Shown in pieces: positions 1 through 9,116 of a stretch of 64,000 nucleotides of DNA. Source of the stretch: Crystallibacter permensis (GTDB lineage: Bacteria > Actinomycetota > Actinomycetes > Actinomycetales > Micrococcaceae); assembly GCF_025960875.1 (NCBI RefSeq), contig NZ_JAODLR010000006.1, forward strand, positions 206,025 to 270,024. The letters run 5' to 3'. The notes below the pieces were generated by a model, which searched no databases, had not been told where the DNA came from, and saw only the letters and a program-made list of their open reading frames with translations. Within the stretch, counting starts at the first letter, position 1. Every line of letters starts with the position of its first letter. Position numbers and translations under genes: made by a program.

Positions 1-70
1 GTGGATAACTCCTCCCCCGCCACTGCCGGCATGCCAGCATGGAATCCCGGAACTTCGAAAGGAGAAAGCT

Positions 71-1165
71 GTGGCGGAGATGAAGATCAATCCCGGTTTG
101 CGCCTGATCGAGCGCCCGGGCACGGTGCAGATAGGCCTGGGCCCCACCGGTCTGGTTCTGGAGGGCACCGGCCAGGGGGATCTGGAATTTTTGTACCGCC
201 TGCGGACCGGTCTCGACAACACGGAATTGGAGCGCACTGCGGTGGACTGTGCCATCACCCCGGAAAGGGCGCAAGCGTTGGTGGCGGCGCTGGAAAGTGT
301 GCTGGTAGATCCGCCGGCCAAGTCAGAGCAACTCAGCGGATTGCGTCTGGACCGTCTGGCGCCTGATCGGGCGCACTGGTCAGCGGTGTACTCCGTCGAC
401 TCGTCATCGCTGCTGGCGGACAGGGCAAGGGCAGCCGTGCATTTGATCGGGCTGGGCAGAACGGGCGGGGCTGTCGCCTGTGCGCTGGCCGCTGCGGGCG
501 TCGGCACACTACTGCTGGAAGACCGGGCCAGTGTGGGGCCCGCCGACGTAGGATCGGGAGCGTTCAGGCTGGCCGACGTCGGGCTGAACCGGGCGCAAGC
601 TGTCCGGAAGATGATCCGCAACATTGACCCGACGGTTTCTACGCACATCCTGTCCAACAGTATGGACCCGGAAGCGGCCGCGGGTCGCCCGCGCTTCCTG
701 AACCTCGTTATCTACACTGACCGTGATGTGCCCAACGCACGCATCAGCCGCGGCCTCTCGGAGGGGGACAATCCCCACCTGTCGTTGCTGCTTCGTGAGC
801 GGGACGCGTTGATTGGCCCGCTGGTGGTACCCGGGCAATCCGCGTGTCTGGACTGCTTGGACCGGCATCACGCCCAAACGGATCCCGACTGGTATGAGCT
901 GTGTTCACAGTTACACGGCGCCAGCGCGGAGACCGGCGCCGTTGATGAAGTAGCCCAGTCTGTTGCCGCGGCGGGACTGGCAAGCCTGCAATCGCTGCTC
1001 TTTCTGGATGGCAGGAACCGCCCGGCAGCCTGGTCAGCGGTCCTGCAGTTGCGTTCAGCCGATGGCGCCGTAGGCCGGCACGAGTATCGGCCCCACCCCG
1101 AGTGTGCCTGCCAGCTGCAGCCGGCCCTGCAGGACAGCGGGCCAAGGGGCTTTGGAGCTAATTAG
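71..1165 (+). CDS. Orphan ThiF/E1-like protein with N-terminal RRE-like domain
   Basis: A 364-aa protein starting at GTG, chosen because AGGAGAAAG lies just upstream. Residues 8-80 resemble the leader-peptide-binding winged-helix (RRE) domain of cyclodehydratase partner proteins. Residues 122-220 form an E1/ThiF Rossmann core with GLGRTG at 127-132 and an acidic residue near 150. Two Cys pairs, C259/C262 (CLDC) and C345/C347 (CAC), look like a zinc ribbon. This domain order is typical of the E1-like partner of YcaO enzymes in azole-peptide synthesis, but no YcaO or precursor gene is visible. The stop overlaps the convergent uvrD2 stop by 8 bp. Function unknown; the fold assignment is solid and an adenylating activity is inference. 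Confidence 0.8.
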   Translation: MAEMKINPGLRLIERPGTVQIGLGPTGLVLEGTGQGDLEFLYRLRTGLDNTELERTAVDCAITPERAQALVAALESVLVDPPAKSEQLSGLRLDRLAPDRAHWSAVYSVDSSSLLADRARAAVHLIGLGRTGGAVACALAAAGVGTLLLEDRASVGPADVGSGAFRLADVGLNRAQAVRKMIRNIDPTVSTHILSNSMDPEAAAGRPRFLNLVIYTDRDVPNARISRGLSEGDNPHLSLLLRERDALIGPLVVPGQSACLDCLDRHHAQTDPDWYELCSQLHGASAETGAVDEVAQSVAAAGLASLQSLLFLDGRNRPAAWSAVLQLRSADGAVGRHEYRPHPECACQLQPALQDSGPRGFGAN

Positions 1166-3290
1166 CGGAAAGTATGCGCAACACGTCTTCGCCGTAGCGT
1201 TCCAATTTGGCGGGGCCGACACCGGCGAGACGCGAGAGTTCCTGGATGGACTGGGGTCGTGCTTCGGCAATAGCCACCAGCGTCGCATCGGTGAACACGA
1301 CGAACGCCGGCACCGAAGACTCCAGGGCGATTTCCTTGCGCCACTGCCGCAAAGCCTCGAAGGTCGATTCCTCATACGTAGGCGGGCAGTTTTGGCAGCG
1401 GCCGACTTTGCGTTCGGCGCCTGAATTGAGCAGAGTTCCGCACACCCGGCACACCGCGGGTGCCGCCTGCTTGCGGCGGGAAGGCTTGGCGCCCGTCCGG
1501 CTTTGCACTGAGGACGATGATTGCGGCCGCAGCCCGTCCAGGAACCGTGAAGGCTTCCGGTTGGCCCGGCCCCCGGGTGTACGCGCCAGGGACCAGGACA
1601 GGGCAAGATGCTCGCGTGCCCGGGTGATCCCGACGTAAAGCAACCTGCGTTCTTCGTCCACGGCGTCATCCGTGTCCGCGAACGAGATCGGCATCAGGCC
1701 TTCGCTGAGTCCGACCAGGAACACGGCATCCCATTCCAGGCCCTTGGCCGAATGCAGCGAGGCCAGGGTGACGCCTTGGACAGTCGGCGCATGCTGGGCT
1801 GCAGCACGCTCTTCCAACTCGGTGACCAGATCCTGCATCGTGAACACACCACCGGACGCACTCCCGCGCGCCTTGTCCAATTCATCAGCCAGTGCCACGA
1901 GCGCCGCCAGGGATTCCCAGCGTTCGCGTACGGCACCACCGGATTGAGGAGCCTGGGCGGTGTATCCAAGGTTGGCAAGGATGTCCCTGACCAGCTGCGG
2001 CACAGGATCCGTCCCTGCGGCCCGGGCGCCGGCGCGCAGCTGCAGCATGGCATCCCGGACTTCCTTCCTGCGGAAGAACCGCTCGCCGCCGCGCAACTGG
2101 TAACCGATATCCGCCGAGGCCAGAGCCTGCTCGTAGGCTTCCGACTGGCCGTTGGTCCGGTACAGCACGGCGATCTGACTTGCGGCTACGCCTTCATTCA
2201 GAAGCGTCCGGATCCTGACGGCTACCTGTGCGGCCTCGGCCTCGTCGTCGGCGCATTCCGTGAACGAAGGCTCCGGGCCGGTAGGGCGCTGGGCGATGAG
2301 TTCCAGCGGGGCGGGCCAGGGGTCGTTGCCGCCGCGCCGTGGCTGCTTGGTACGTGCCGCCAGCAGCGAGTTGGCCAGGTTCACTACCTGCGGGGTCGAC
2401 CGGTAGTCCCGTACCAGCTTGACCACCTCGGCCTCGGGGAACCGCTTGGTGAACTCCAGCAGATGCCGCGAATTAGCACCGGTGAAGGAATAAATGGTCT
2501 GGCTGGCATCGCCTACCACGCACAACTCGTCCCTTGGTCCCAGCCACAAGTCCAGCAGCCGTTGCTGCAGCGGGGACACGTCCTGGTACTCATCAACGAC
2601 GAAGTGCCGGTACTGGTCCCGCACGGTGGCGGCGACCTTGGCATCTTCCTGCAGGATGCCAACCGTGATCAGCAGGACATCTTCAAAATCGATGATGTTG
2701 CGGTCCGTCTTGACGTCTTCATAGGCCTGGAAGAGCCGGGAAATGGTCGTCAGATCAAACCCTGCCGGCTCGACCCGGCCTGCCGCAGCCTTGAGGTAGG
2801 TGTCTGGGGTCAGCATGGACACCTTGGCCCACTCGATCTCCGCGGCCAGATCCCTGATCGCGGCCCGGTCCGTGGTCAACCGCAGCCGCCGCGCGGATTC
2901 GGCGATGACCTGGGCTTTGTGGTCCAGCAATCCCGGCAACGGGCCGCCCACAGCGTGGGGCCAGAAGTACTGCAGCTGACGCAATGCGGCAGCATGGAAG
3001 GTGCGTGCCTGCACCCCGCCCACGCCCAGGTCACGCAGCCGCGTGCGCATTTCGGCCGCCGCGCGGGCGGTGAAAGTCACCGCCAGCACCTGCTGCGGCT
3101 TGTAAACTCCCGAATGAACCCCGTAGGCAATGCGGTGGGTGATGGCCCGGGTCTTGCCGGTGCCTGCACCTGCAAGCACGGACATAGGCCCGGTCAGCGT
3201 CGACGCAACGTGGCGCTGCTCCTCGTCGAGTCCGCCGAGAATTCTGGCTTCGAGATTGTCAGTGACATCCACAGGTGGTTCCAGGCTCAC
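1158..3290 (-). CDS. uvrD2: ATP-dependent DNA helicase UvrD2
   Basis: A 710-aa superfamily 1A helicase. Walker A (AGAGTGKT) is at residues 40-48, followed by DEYQD (motif II) and GDASQTIYSFTGA (motif III). After the motor comes a four-Cys motif (C614, C617, C632, C635) and a C-terminal HRDC domain at about 640-707, with the AGVGPAKLERYG signature. This tail separates UvrD2 from UvrD1/PcrA; in mycobacteria UvrD2 is an essential helicase whose four-Cys segment supports unwinding. The GTG start overlaps the nudC stop as GTGA, so the two are probably translationally coupled. Confidence 0.93.
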   Translation of the reverse strand: MSLEPPVDVTDNLEARILGGLDEEQRHVASTLTGPMSVLAGAGTGKTRAITHRIAYGVHSGVYKPQQVLAVTFTARAAAEMRTRLRDLGVGGVQARTFHAAALRQLQYFWPHAVGGPLPGLLDHKAQVIAESARRLRLTTDRAAIRDLAAEIEWAKVSMLTPDTYLKAAAGRVEPAGFDLTTISRLFQAYEDVKTDRNIIDFEDVLLITVGILQEDAKVAATVRDQYRHFVVDEYQDVSPLQQRLLDLWLGPRDELCVVGDASQTIYSFTGANSRHLLEFTKRFPEAEVVKLVRDYRSTPQVVNLANSLLAARTKQPRRGGNDPWPAPLELIAQRPTGPEPSFTECADDEAEAAQVAVRIRTLLNEGVAASQIAVLYRTNGQSEAYEQALASADIGYQLRGGERFFRRKEVRDAMLQLRAGARAAGTDPVPQLVRDILANLGYTAQAPQSGGAVRERWESLAALVALADELDKARGSASGGVFTMQDLVTELEERAAAQHAPTVQGVTLASLHSAKGLEWDAVFLVGLSEGLMPISFADTDDAVDEERRLLYVGITRAREHLALSWSLARTPGGRANRKPSRFLDGLRPQSSSSVQSRTGAKPSRRKQAAPAVCRVCGTLLNSGAERKVGRCQNCPPTYEESTFEALRQWRKEIALESSVPAFVVFTDATLVAIAEARPQSIQELSRLAGVGPAKLERYGEDVLRILSAN

Positions 3291-4240
3291 TTCCCGCCCA
3301 GCGGTTCCGGCAGCGCGCTGCCGTACCAGTGTTCGATTAAGGCCCGGGCGATCGAGATGCCGCCCGCGACCTGGATCTCGCCGGATTCAATCCCCTGGGC
3401 GAGTTCGGCCCGCGTGAACCAGCGGACGTCCCTGATTTCCACACCGTCCGGGACCGTTTCGGTTCCCGTTGCGACTGCGGTGAAGCCCAGCATCAGAGAA
3501 GAAGGGAAGGGCCACGGCTGCGATCCCAGGTACTGCGGCGAGTGCACCACAATCCCGGATTCTTCCTCGATCTCCCGGATCACGGCCGCCTCGAGGGACT
3601 CCCCGGGTTCCACGAAACCGGCCAGCGTCGAGTATCGCCCCACGGGCCAACTGGCCGAGTTGCCCAGTAACAGCCGGTCGTCTGCATCCACGACCGAAAC
3701 AATGATGGCCGGATCGGTGCGGGGATAGTGCTCGCTGCCGTCGGCCGGGCAGCGCCGGACCCAGCCACCGCTTTCCAACGTGGTCCGTGTCCCACAGCGC
3801 GGGCAGTGGGTATGGACAGCGTGCCAATTTGAGATCGCGGCTGCTTCCGCGAACAGGCCCGCGTCCTGAGGCGACAGCGAAGTTGCGACGTCGCGCAATC
3901 CCAGCCACTCGCCGTCGTTCTTTGCTTCAGCAGTTATCCCCGTCAGGTCTTCCAGCACAATATCCGTTCCCTCGGGAACATCAGCCCCTGCCACTGCCCG
4001 GCCTAGATAGACGGGGTTTTCCGGCATGCGGCGCCCGAGTGAAGGCTGCAGCACGATCTTGTTGCCCCGCACGAGCGTTTTACCCGCATCCATGAGCATG
4101 ACCCAGGTGGATTCCAAGCCCCAGATATCGTCGAACAGAACCGGCTGGCTGCGGCGCTCACAACCCCGGTCCATGGCGCTGCGGGCAAGGGTCAGGCCGC
4201 CCAACGGAGGACAGCCTGTGGCGTGGGTTGTGGTGCTCAT
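3287..4240 (-). CDS. nudC: NAD+ diphosphatase NudC (Nudix)
   Basis: A 317-aa Nudix hydrolase that splits NAD(H) to NMN(H) and AMP and, in characterised homologues, removes NAD caps from RNA. The Nudix box GFVEPGESLEAAVIREIEEE and the downstream SQPWPFPSS element are the NudC hallmarks. A zinc ribbon precedes the Nudix domain, but only three Cys are present (CPRC, then one Cys in RRCPADG); the usual fourth Cys is absent. Overlap with uvrD2 suggests a two-gene operon. The ATG at 4238-4240 has AGAGG almost directly adjacent, so the true start could be slightly downstream. Confidence 0.92.
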   Translation of the reverse strand: MSTTTHATGCPPLGGLTLARSAMDRGCERRSQPVLFDDIWGLESTWVMLMDAGKTLVRGNKIVLQPSLGRRMPENPVYLGRAVAGADVPEGTDIVLEDLTGITAEAKNDGEWLGLRDVATSLSPQDAGLFAEAAAISNWHAVHTHCPRCGTRTTLESGGWVRRCPADGSEHYPRTDPAIIVSVVDADDRLLLGNSASWPVGRYSTLAGFVEPGESLEAAVIREIEEESGIVVHSPQYLGSQPWPFPSSLMLGFTAVATGTETVPDGVEIRDVRWFTRAELAQGIESGEIQVAGGISIARALIEHWYGSALPEPLGGK

Positions 4241-4391
4241 ACCTCTACCGTACTAAGCGCGGCGGACCAATTGATATTTGGGCCCGCAATCTGGGGAGAA
4301 CAGGGGGCTCGCGCTTGCTCTGCGTCACGTTCTAGCGACTCGCCGCGGCATCCGCCATGGCTGGGGCAACATTCCAATTACGGTGGACTAC

Positions 4392-5750
4392 GTGAGAAAG
4401 ACTCCTATGGAACTGGCTGCCATGGCCAGCGCGGCCGTACCCGGACTGGCGCCTGCCGGCGTTTCCGGGGCTCCCGACGACGCGGCGGACTTCACTTCCG
4501 CGGTGGTGGTCGACGACGCCGGCAAGCAGTGGCGCGTCCGCTCCCCCCGCCATCCGGAAGCCAGCATGAGGCTCGAAACGGAGTTGCTGGTCCTGCGGTC
4601 CTTCTCCCCCGGCATCCGGGCCGAACTGCCGTTCCAGGTGCCGTCCGTGGCTGGCACCGTCCAGCAAGGGGAGCTGCGCACGTTTGTCTACAACCACGTC
4701 CCCGGGGCTACTTTGGAACTCGAGATGCTCGTCGCGGAGGGCGGCAGAGTGCCCACCGAAATCGGCCGGGCCATGGCCGGAATCCATGACCTGCCGCAGG
4801 CCATGGTGGATCGCGCGGATTTACCGAGCTACACCGCTGATGAGTTCCGTCAGCGCCGGCTCAACGAACTCGACCAGGCCGCTACGACCGGCAAGATCCC
4901 GCCGGCTTTGCTGCGCCGTTGGGAGCATGCGCTGGAGGATGTCACGCTCTGGAAGTTCAACCCGTCCGTGGTCCACGGCGACCTGCACGAGGATAACCTC
5001 GTCATCTGGGATGGTGCGGTCAGCGCCGTCACCGGATGGACGGATCTGCGGATCGGCGATCCGGCGGATGATTTTGCCTGGCTTATCGCCGTCCACGAAC
5101 AGTCTTTTGCCGACGTCGTGCTGGAATCCTACAACAAGTACCGCAAGGAGCCGGTGGATCCCCACCTGATGCGCCGTGCCGCGCTGGCCGCGGAATTCGC
5201 CTTGGCACAGTGGCTGGTACGTGGTGTCGCTGCCGAGGATGCCGCAATGATTGCCGAAGCCGAGGAGATGCTGCAGGAACTTGAGTCCGATATCCACGAA
5301 TACGGCGGCCAGGAGCTCAGCAGCGAAAAGCTTCCCGTGCCCGCTGCACCGGCTGGTCCGCCCGCTGCGCCGTCCGAACCTGAGCGAGCCGGCACGCAGT
5401 CCGCAGAGCAGCCCGTCGCCGCACCCCGGATCAGCGGGCGTGTGACGGCGGAGCCGATTGTTCCTGCGGTACCCTCGAAAACGCCAACCGCTGATGCTGG
5501 GCGTATGGATGATGCCGACACTGGGCTTGACGATAAGGAATCCGGCACGGACAAGGAAGCCGGCGGTTCCGGCCCGAACCAGCCAAAGGAAGACGAGCCG
5601 AAGCTAGGCCGGCCAGCTTCGGCGGAGGCGAAACCGAAGACTCCCGCAGAGAAGACCGACGGCGGCGCCTCCGGCACGGAGACCGCTGCCGCTGATGATT
5701 CATTGACAACCACAGCGATCCCCATCATCGAGCCCCGTTCAGGTTCCTAG
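4392..5750 (+). CDS. APH-fold phosphotransferase-like protein with disordered tail
   Basis: A 452-aa protein in the aminoglycoside/macrolide phosphotransferase fold. I chose GTG 4392 (V-R-K-T-P-M-E-L) from the protein pattern; ATG 4407 is the alternative. The catalytic loop HGDLHEDN is intact at residues 195-202. The next metal-binding motif, normally I-D-W/F, reads V-T-G-W (G215), followed by TDLRIGDPADD. The core ends near residue 310, and about 140 residues of Ala/Pro/Glu-rich tail follow. It is divergent from nudC and its stop overlaps the adnB stop by 12 bp. Substrate unknown; a resistance role is not supported by context. Confidence 0.75.
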   Translation: MRKTPMELAAMASAAVPGLAPAGVSGAPDDAADFTSAVVVDDAGKQWRVRSPRHPEASMRLETELLVLRSFSPGIRAELPFQVPSVAGTVQQGELRTFVYNHVPGATLELEMLVAEGGRVPTEIGRAMAGIHDLPQAMVDRADLPSYTADEFRQRRLNELDQAATTGKIPPALLRRWEHALEDVTLWKFNPSVVHGDLHEDNLVIWDGAVSAVTGWTDLRIGDPADDFAWLIAVHEQSFADVVLESYNKYRKEPVDPHLMRRAALAAEFALAQWLVRGVAAEDAAMIAEAEEMLQELESDIHEYGGQELSSEKLPVPAAPAGPPAAPSEPERAGTQSAEQPVAAPRISGRVTAEPIVPAVPSKTPTADAGRMDDADTGLDDKESGTDKEAGGSGPNQPKEDEPKLGRPASAEAKPKTPAEKTDGGASGTETAAADDSLTTTAIPIIEPRSGS

Positions 5751-8700
5751 ACGTTCGGAACCGGCGTACGCCGCGCGCACGATGGCTTCGAGTTCGGCTT
5801 CACCGGCCAAATCGTGCGGCCGCACGGTCTTATCCGCCGCCACATAATAGAACGCGGCCTTGACCTCCGCAGGGTCGATTCCCTGCAACCGGGCCCAGGC
5901 CAGCCGGTACACCGCGAGCTGAATGGCCCGCACACCCAGCTTGTCCGGCGAGGGCGGCGAACCAGTCTTCCAGTCCACCAGGTCCCAGGTACCGTCCTGG
6001 TCCCGGAAGACAGCGTCGATCCGGCCTCGGACTACAACCTCATCCACTCTGGTTTCGACCGGCACCTCGATGGCCGCCGGCGCCTTCTCCGCCCATTCGG
6101 AGGCCTTGAACGTGGCTTTCATCGTCTCCAGGTCGTAGGCCTCGTCAACATAGGAGTCCGCGGGCGAGGACAAGTCGTCCAGATCCAGCATGCCGGCGGT
6201 GCCGAAGTGCTCCTCCACCCAACTGTGGAACGCGGTTCCCTTGCGCGCGGCCATGCCCGGCCTGCGCGGCACGGGCCGACGCAAGGACCGCGTGACCTCG
6301 GCAGCGTTGTCCTTCAGCTCCACGAGCATGGAGGCGGAGATATGCGCCGGCAACTCGATCTCGTTGGCTCCACGCGCAGCGTTGTGCTCCTGTAGCAGCA
6401 GCTCCGTTTCCCTTGCCCACGGTGCCCCCGGCTCAAGCTTCCGGTCCTCCGCAATGGCCTGCAGCACGGCCTGGCTGCCTGCCTCCATGGCAGCACGGCG
6501 GCCGGGACGGGCCGGTTCCGGCTCTCCACCGCGGAATATCAGCGGGCCTTCCAAGGGATCGTAGGGCCAGAAGGCCGTCTCGGTTTCCTCGCGGAACGGG
6601 TTGGTATCGCCAAGTTCCTCATCGGAGATCCAGGTACCGACCTGCACCGTCGCCGGGTTCTGCTGCGCCAGTTCAGCCAGCTCGGTGAGGAATATGGACG
6701 GTGCGGAGGGTTTGACCTTGCTGCCGGCCCAGCCCGAGGAGCTGCAGACAAGCAGGTGCTTTGCCCGGGTGTACGCCACGTAGGCCAGGCGCCGCTCCTC
6801 CTGTTCGTTGTGGGCCTGGACCTCGCCTTTGTAGACTTCTTCGGCGGTGAACCAGGACAACTGGTCCGGCTGCTCGGTGTCCCACTGCGGCAGGTCCGCC
6901 CCGTCGCCACGCAGGGGCCAGGGCAAGGCCTCGTTTCCGCTGCTCCAGCGGTTGTCGGATCCGTTGGGAAAGGCGCCGTCGTTGAGCCCGGGGACAAACA
7001 CGGCGTCCCATTCCAGTCCCTTGGAAGCGTGCACGGTCAGTAACTGCACGGCGTCCTTGCTCACGTCTATCTGGACGATGTCCAGCCCGCCTTCTTCCGC
7101 CGCGGCGGCTTCGAGCCAGCCCAGGAAAGCCAACAGGTCAACCCGTTGCGCGGTCTGCATGAAAGTCGCGGCGGCATCATGGAAGGCATCCAGATGCCGG
7201 CGTGCCTGATGAATGGTAACGCCGGGTTTGGACGCCACTTCGATGTCGAGCAGCATGGCCCGTTCGACTTCGCCCAGCAGCAGGGGAAGCTCGTCCCCCA
7301 CGAAAGTCCGCAGCTGCCGGACCTCCGCCGACAGCCGCTCCAAGCGGGCCAGCGCTTCGGGGGTCAGCGAGCGGCCGTTGCGGGACGTCCAGCCAGGTTT
7401 TGGCAGCCGGTCCAGGGCCTCCACCAGGGAGGCCGCCTCCGCCAGATCCTGCTGGACAACCTGAGGGGATGCCTTTTCGTCGGCGTCCAGGTCCACCGAC
7501 TGCCGGTCCTCGGCCGCCCGGCGCCGCTGTGACTCCAGAAAGCGGGACCAATCAGCAAACGCCATCAGGTCCGCGGGCCCTATGCGCCAGCGGGCACCCG
7601 CCAGCAGGCGCATGAGAGAGTCGGAGCGGCCGGGATCGGCCAGCACGCGCAGCGTAGCGACGAGGTCGATTATCTCCGGTTGGCTCAGCAGCCCGGCCAA
7701 CCCGACGATCTCGTAGGGAATGCCCTTGTCCGCGAGTGCTTTGGCGACGCCGGCGATCTGCGCCCGCCGGCGGCACAACACGGCCGTGGTGACAGGCTCG
7801 GCCCTGCCGGTCTCCGGATCCCGCTCGAACACAGTCCGGCGCGCCCTTGCCACGCCGGCAGCCACCTGTTCCGCTTCCTCTGACTCGCTGCGGTAGCGGG
7901 AGAGGATCACCGTGCCCTCGACGGCGTTGGGCCGCGGTTTGAGTGCAGGTACCTCGAGCCGGCCCGGCTTCGGCCGGTTCGGGTCCACCCTGTTCAGCGG
8001 CGCCGAAATCGTGTTGGCCATGGCGAGCACGTTCACGGCGTTGCGCCAGGCTACAGTCAGGAAGCTGGCGGGAGCGACGCTGCGCTGCCCGTCCTCGCCA
8101 ACGAGCGGGAAATGCTGGCGGAAAGCGAAAAGTTGTCCGGCCGAGGCTCCCCGGAATCCATAAATTGACTGGTTCGGGTCCCCCACCGCGGTAACGGGAT
8201 GGCCGTCACCGAAGAGTTTGGAGAACAGCACCATTTGCGCATGCGAGGTGTCCTGGAATTCGTCCAGCAGCACCACTTTGTATCGCAGACGTTCCAGCTC
8301 GCGGGCCTGCGGAACGTCCTTGGCGATCGCTGCCGCCAGTGAGACGAGATCGCCGTAGTCCAGCACTCCGCGCTCACGCTTGGCCCTGCTGTATTGTGCG
8401 GCGAGTTCGGCAACGGTGATCCTGGTGCGCAACCGGTTCAACAGAGATACGACGGCGGCTTTTGGCTGCCGCGTGCTGCCTTCAACGTAGGGCAGCGAAC
8501 CGATCCTCTCGACGTCGTCCTGGAGGAGGCCGATGGCGTCCTGCGGCGTTGCCAAATGCTCCGAGCACTCCGAGGCGAACTGCATGACTGCCTTGACCAG
8601 AGTGGACTTGGCCGCCGTCAGATGTCCGATATCCCCGTCATAAGCTTCCACCACCTGGCTGGCAAGCTGCCACGACTGCGCGCTGCCCAGCAGGACGACA

Positions 8701-9116
8701 TCGCGTTCGATGCCGAGCCGGAGCCCGTAGTCGGAAACCAATCCGTTGGCGTACGAGTGGTAGGTGGACACCTTGGGTTCCAGCAGTCCAGCCGCGTCAT
8801 CCGCGCCCTCCGGCAGCAGCCCGTGGCGGGCGAGCTTGTTGAGCTGGACGCGGATCCTCGCCGCCAGCTCGCCAGCCGCCTTCCGGGTAAAAGTCACACC
8901 GAGGATCTCCTCCGGCCGGACCATCCCGTTGGCCACCAGCCACACCACACGGTCCGCCATTGTGGCCGTTTTGCCCGAGCCCGCGCCCGCAATGATGAGG
9001 AGCGGCTGCAGCGGCGAACTGATGATGTCCGCTTGCTCGGGGGTGGGCAGATGCTGGCCCAGCATCCGGGCAAGTTCATCCGGGGCGTAGGTTGTGAGGA
9101 CCTGTTCGACGCTCAC
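5739..9116 (-). CDS. adnB: AdnB: helicase-nuclease subunit for DSB end resection
   Basis: A 1,125-aa UvrD-like helicase fused to a C-terminal PD-(D/E)XK nuclease. Walker A is AGAGSGKT, motif II LLDEFQDTS and motif III GDPNQSIYGFRGA, so the motor looks fully active. The nuclease motif near the C-terminus contains RGRIDAVF and LVDWKTG. In mycobacteria AdnAB resects double-strand breaks as a heterodimer, with AdnB supplying the main motor. The GTG start at 9116 overlaps the adnA stop as GTGA; a longer in-frame reading from 9170 exists but would overlap adnA without reason. The A/B assignment rests on gene order and motor quality. Confidence 0.9.
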   Translation of the reverse strand: MSVEQVLTTYAPDELARMLGQHLPTPEQADIISSPLQPLLIIAGAGSGKTATMADRVVWLVANGMVRPEEILGVTFTRKAAGELAARIRVQLNKLARHGLLPEGADDAAGLLEPKVSTYHSYANGLVSDYGLRLGIERDVVLLGSAQSWQLASQVVEAYDGDIGHLTAAKSTLVKAVMQFASECSEHLATPQDAIGLLQDDVERIGSLPYVEGSTRQPKAAVVSLLNRLRTRITVAELAAQYSRAKRERGVLDYGDLVSLAAAIAKDVPQARELERLRYKVVLLDEFQDTSHAQMVLFSKLFGDGHPVTAVGDPNQSIYGFRGASAGQLFAFRQHFPLVGEDGQRSVAPASFLTVAWRNAVNVLAMANTISAPLNRVDPNRPKPGRLEVPALKPRPNAVEGTVILSRYRSESEEAEQVAAGVARARRTVFERDPETGRAEPVTTAVLCRRRAQIAGVAKALADKGIPYEIVGLAGLLSQPEIIDLVATLRVLADPGRSDSLMRLLAGARWRIGPADLMAFADWSRFLESQRRRAAEDRQSVDLDADEKASPQVVQQDLAEAASLVEALDRLPKPGWTSRNGRSLTPEALARLERLSAEVRQLRTFVGDELPLLLGEVERAMLLDIEVASKPGVTIHQARRHLDAFHDAAATFMQTAQRVDLLAFLGWLEAAAAEEGGLDIVQIDVSKDAVQLLTVHASKGLEWDAVFVPGLNDGAFPNGSDNRWSSGNEALPWPLRGDGADLPQWDTEQPDQLSWFTAEEVYKGEVQAHNEQEERRLAYVAYTRAKHLLVCSSSGWAGSKVKPSAPSIFLTELAELAQQNPATVQVGTWISDEELGDTNPFREETETAFWPYDPLEGPLIFRGGEPEPARPGRRAAMEAGSQAVLQAIAEDRKLEPGAPWARETELLLQEHNAARGANEIELPAHISASMLVELKDNAAEVTRSLRRPVPRRPGMAARKGTAFHSWVEEHFGTAGMLDLDDLSSPADSYVDEAYDLETMKATFKASEWAEKAPAAIEVPVETRVDEVVVRGRIDAVFRDQDGTWDLVDWKTGSPPSPDKLGVRAIQLAVYRLAWARLQGIDPAEVKAAFYYVAADKTVRPHDLAGEAELEAIVRAAYAGSERLGT

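Noticed and set aside
1608..3728. Very long plus-strand open frame (706 codons)
   Set aside because: It is the antisense shadow of uvrD2 and nudC, caused by high GC; the minus strand shows full helicase motifs.
4392..5750. Antibiotic-resistance phosphotransferase
   Set aside because: Only the fold is shared; a key metal residue is missing and the neighbours are repair genes, so a resistance call is unsupported.
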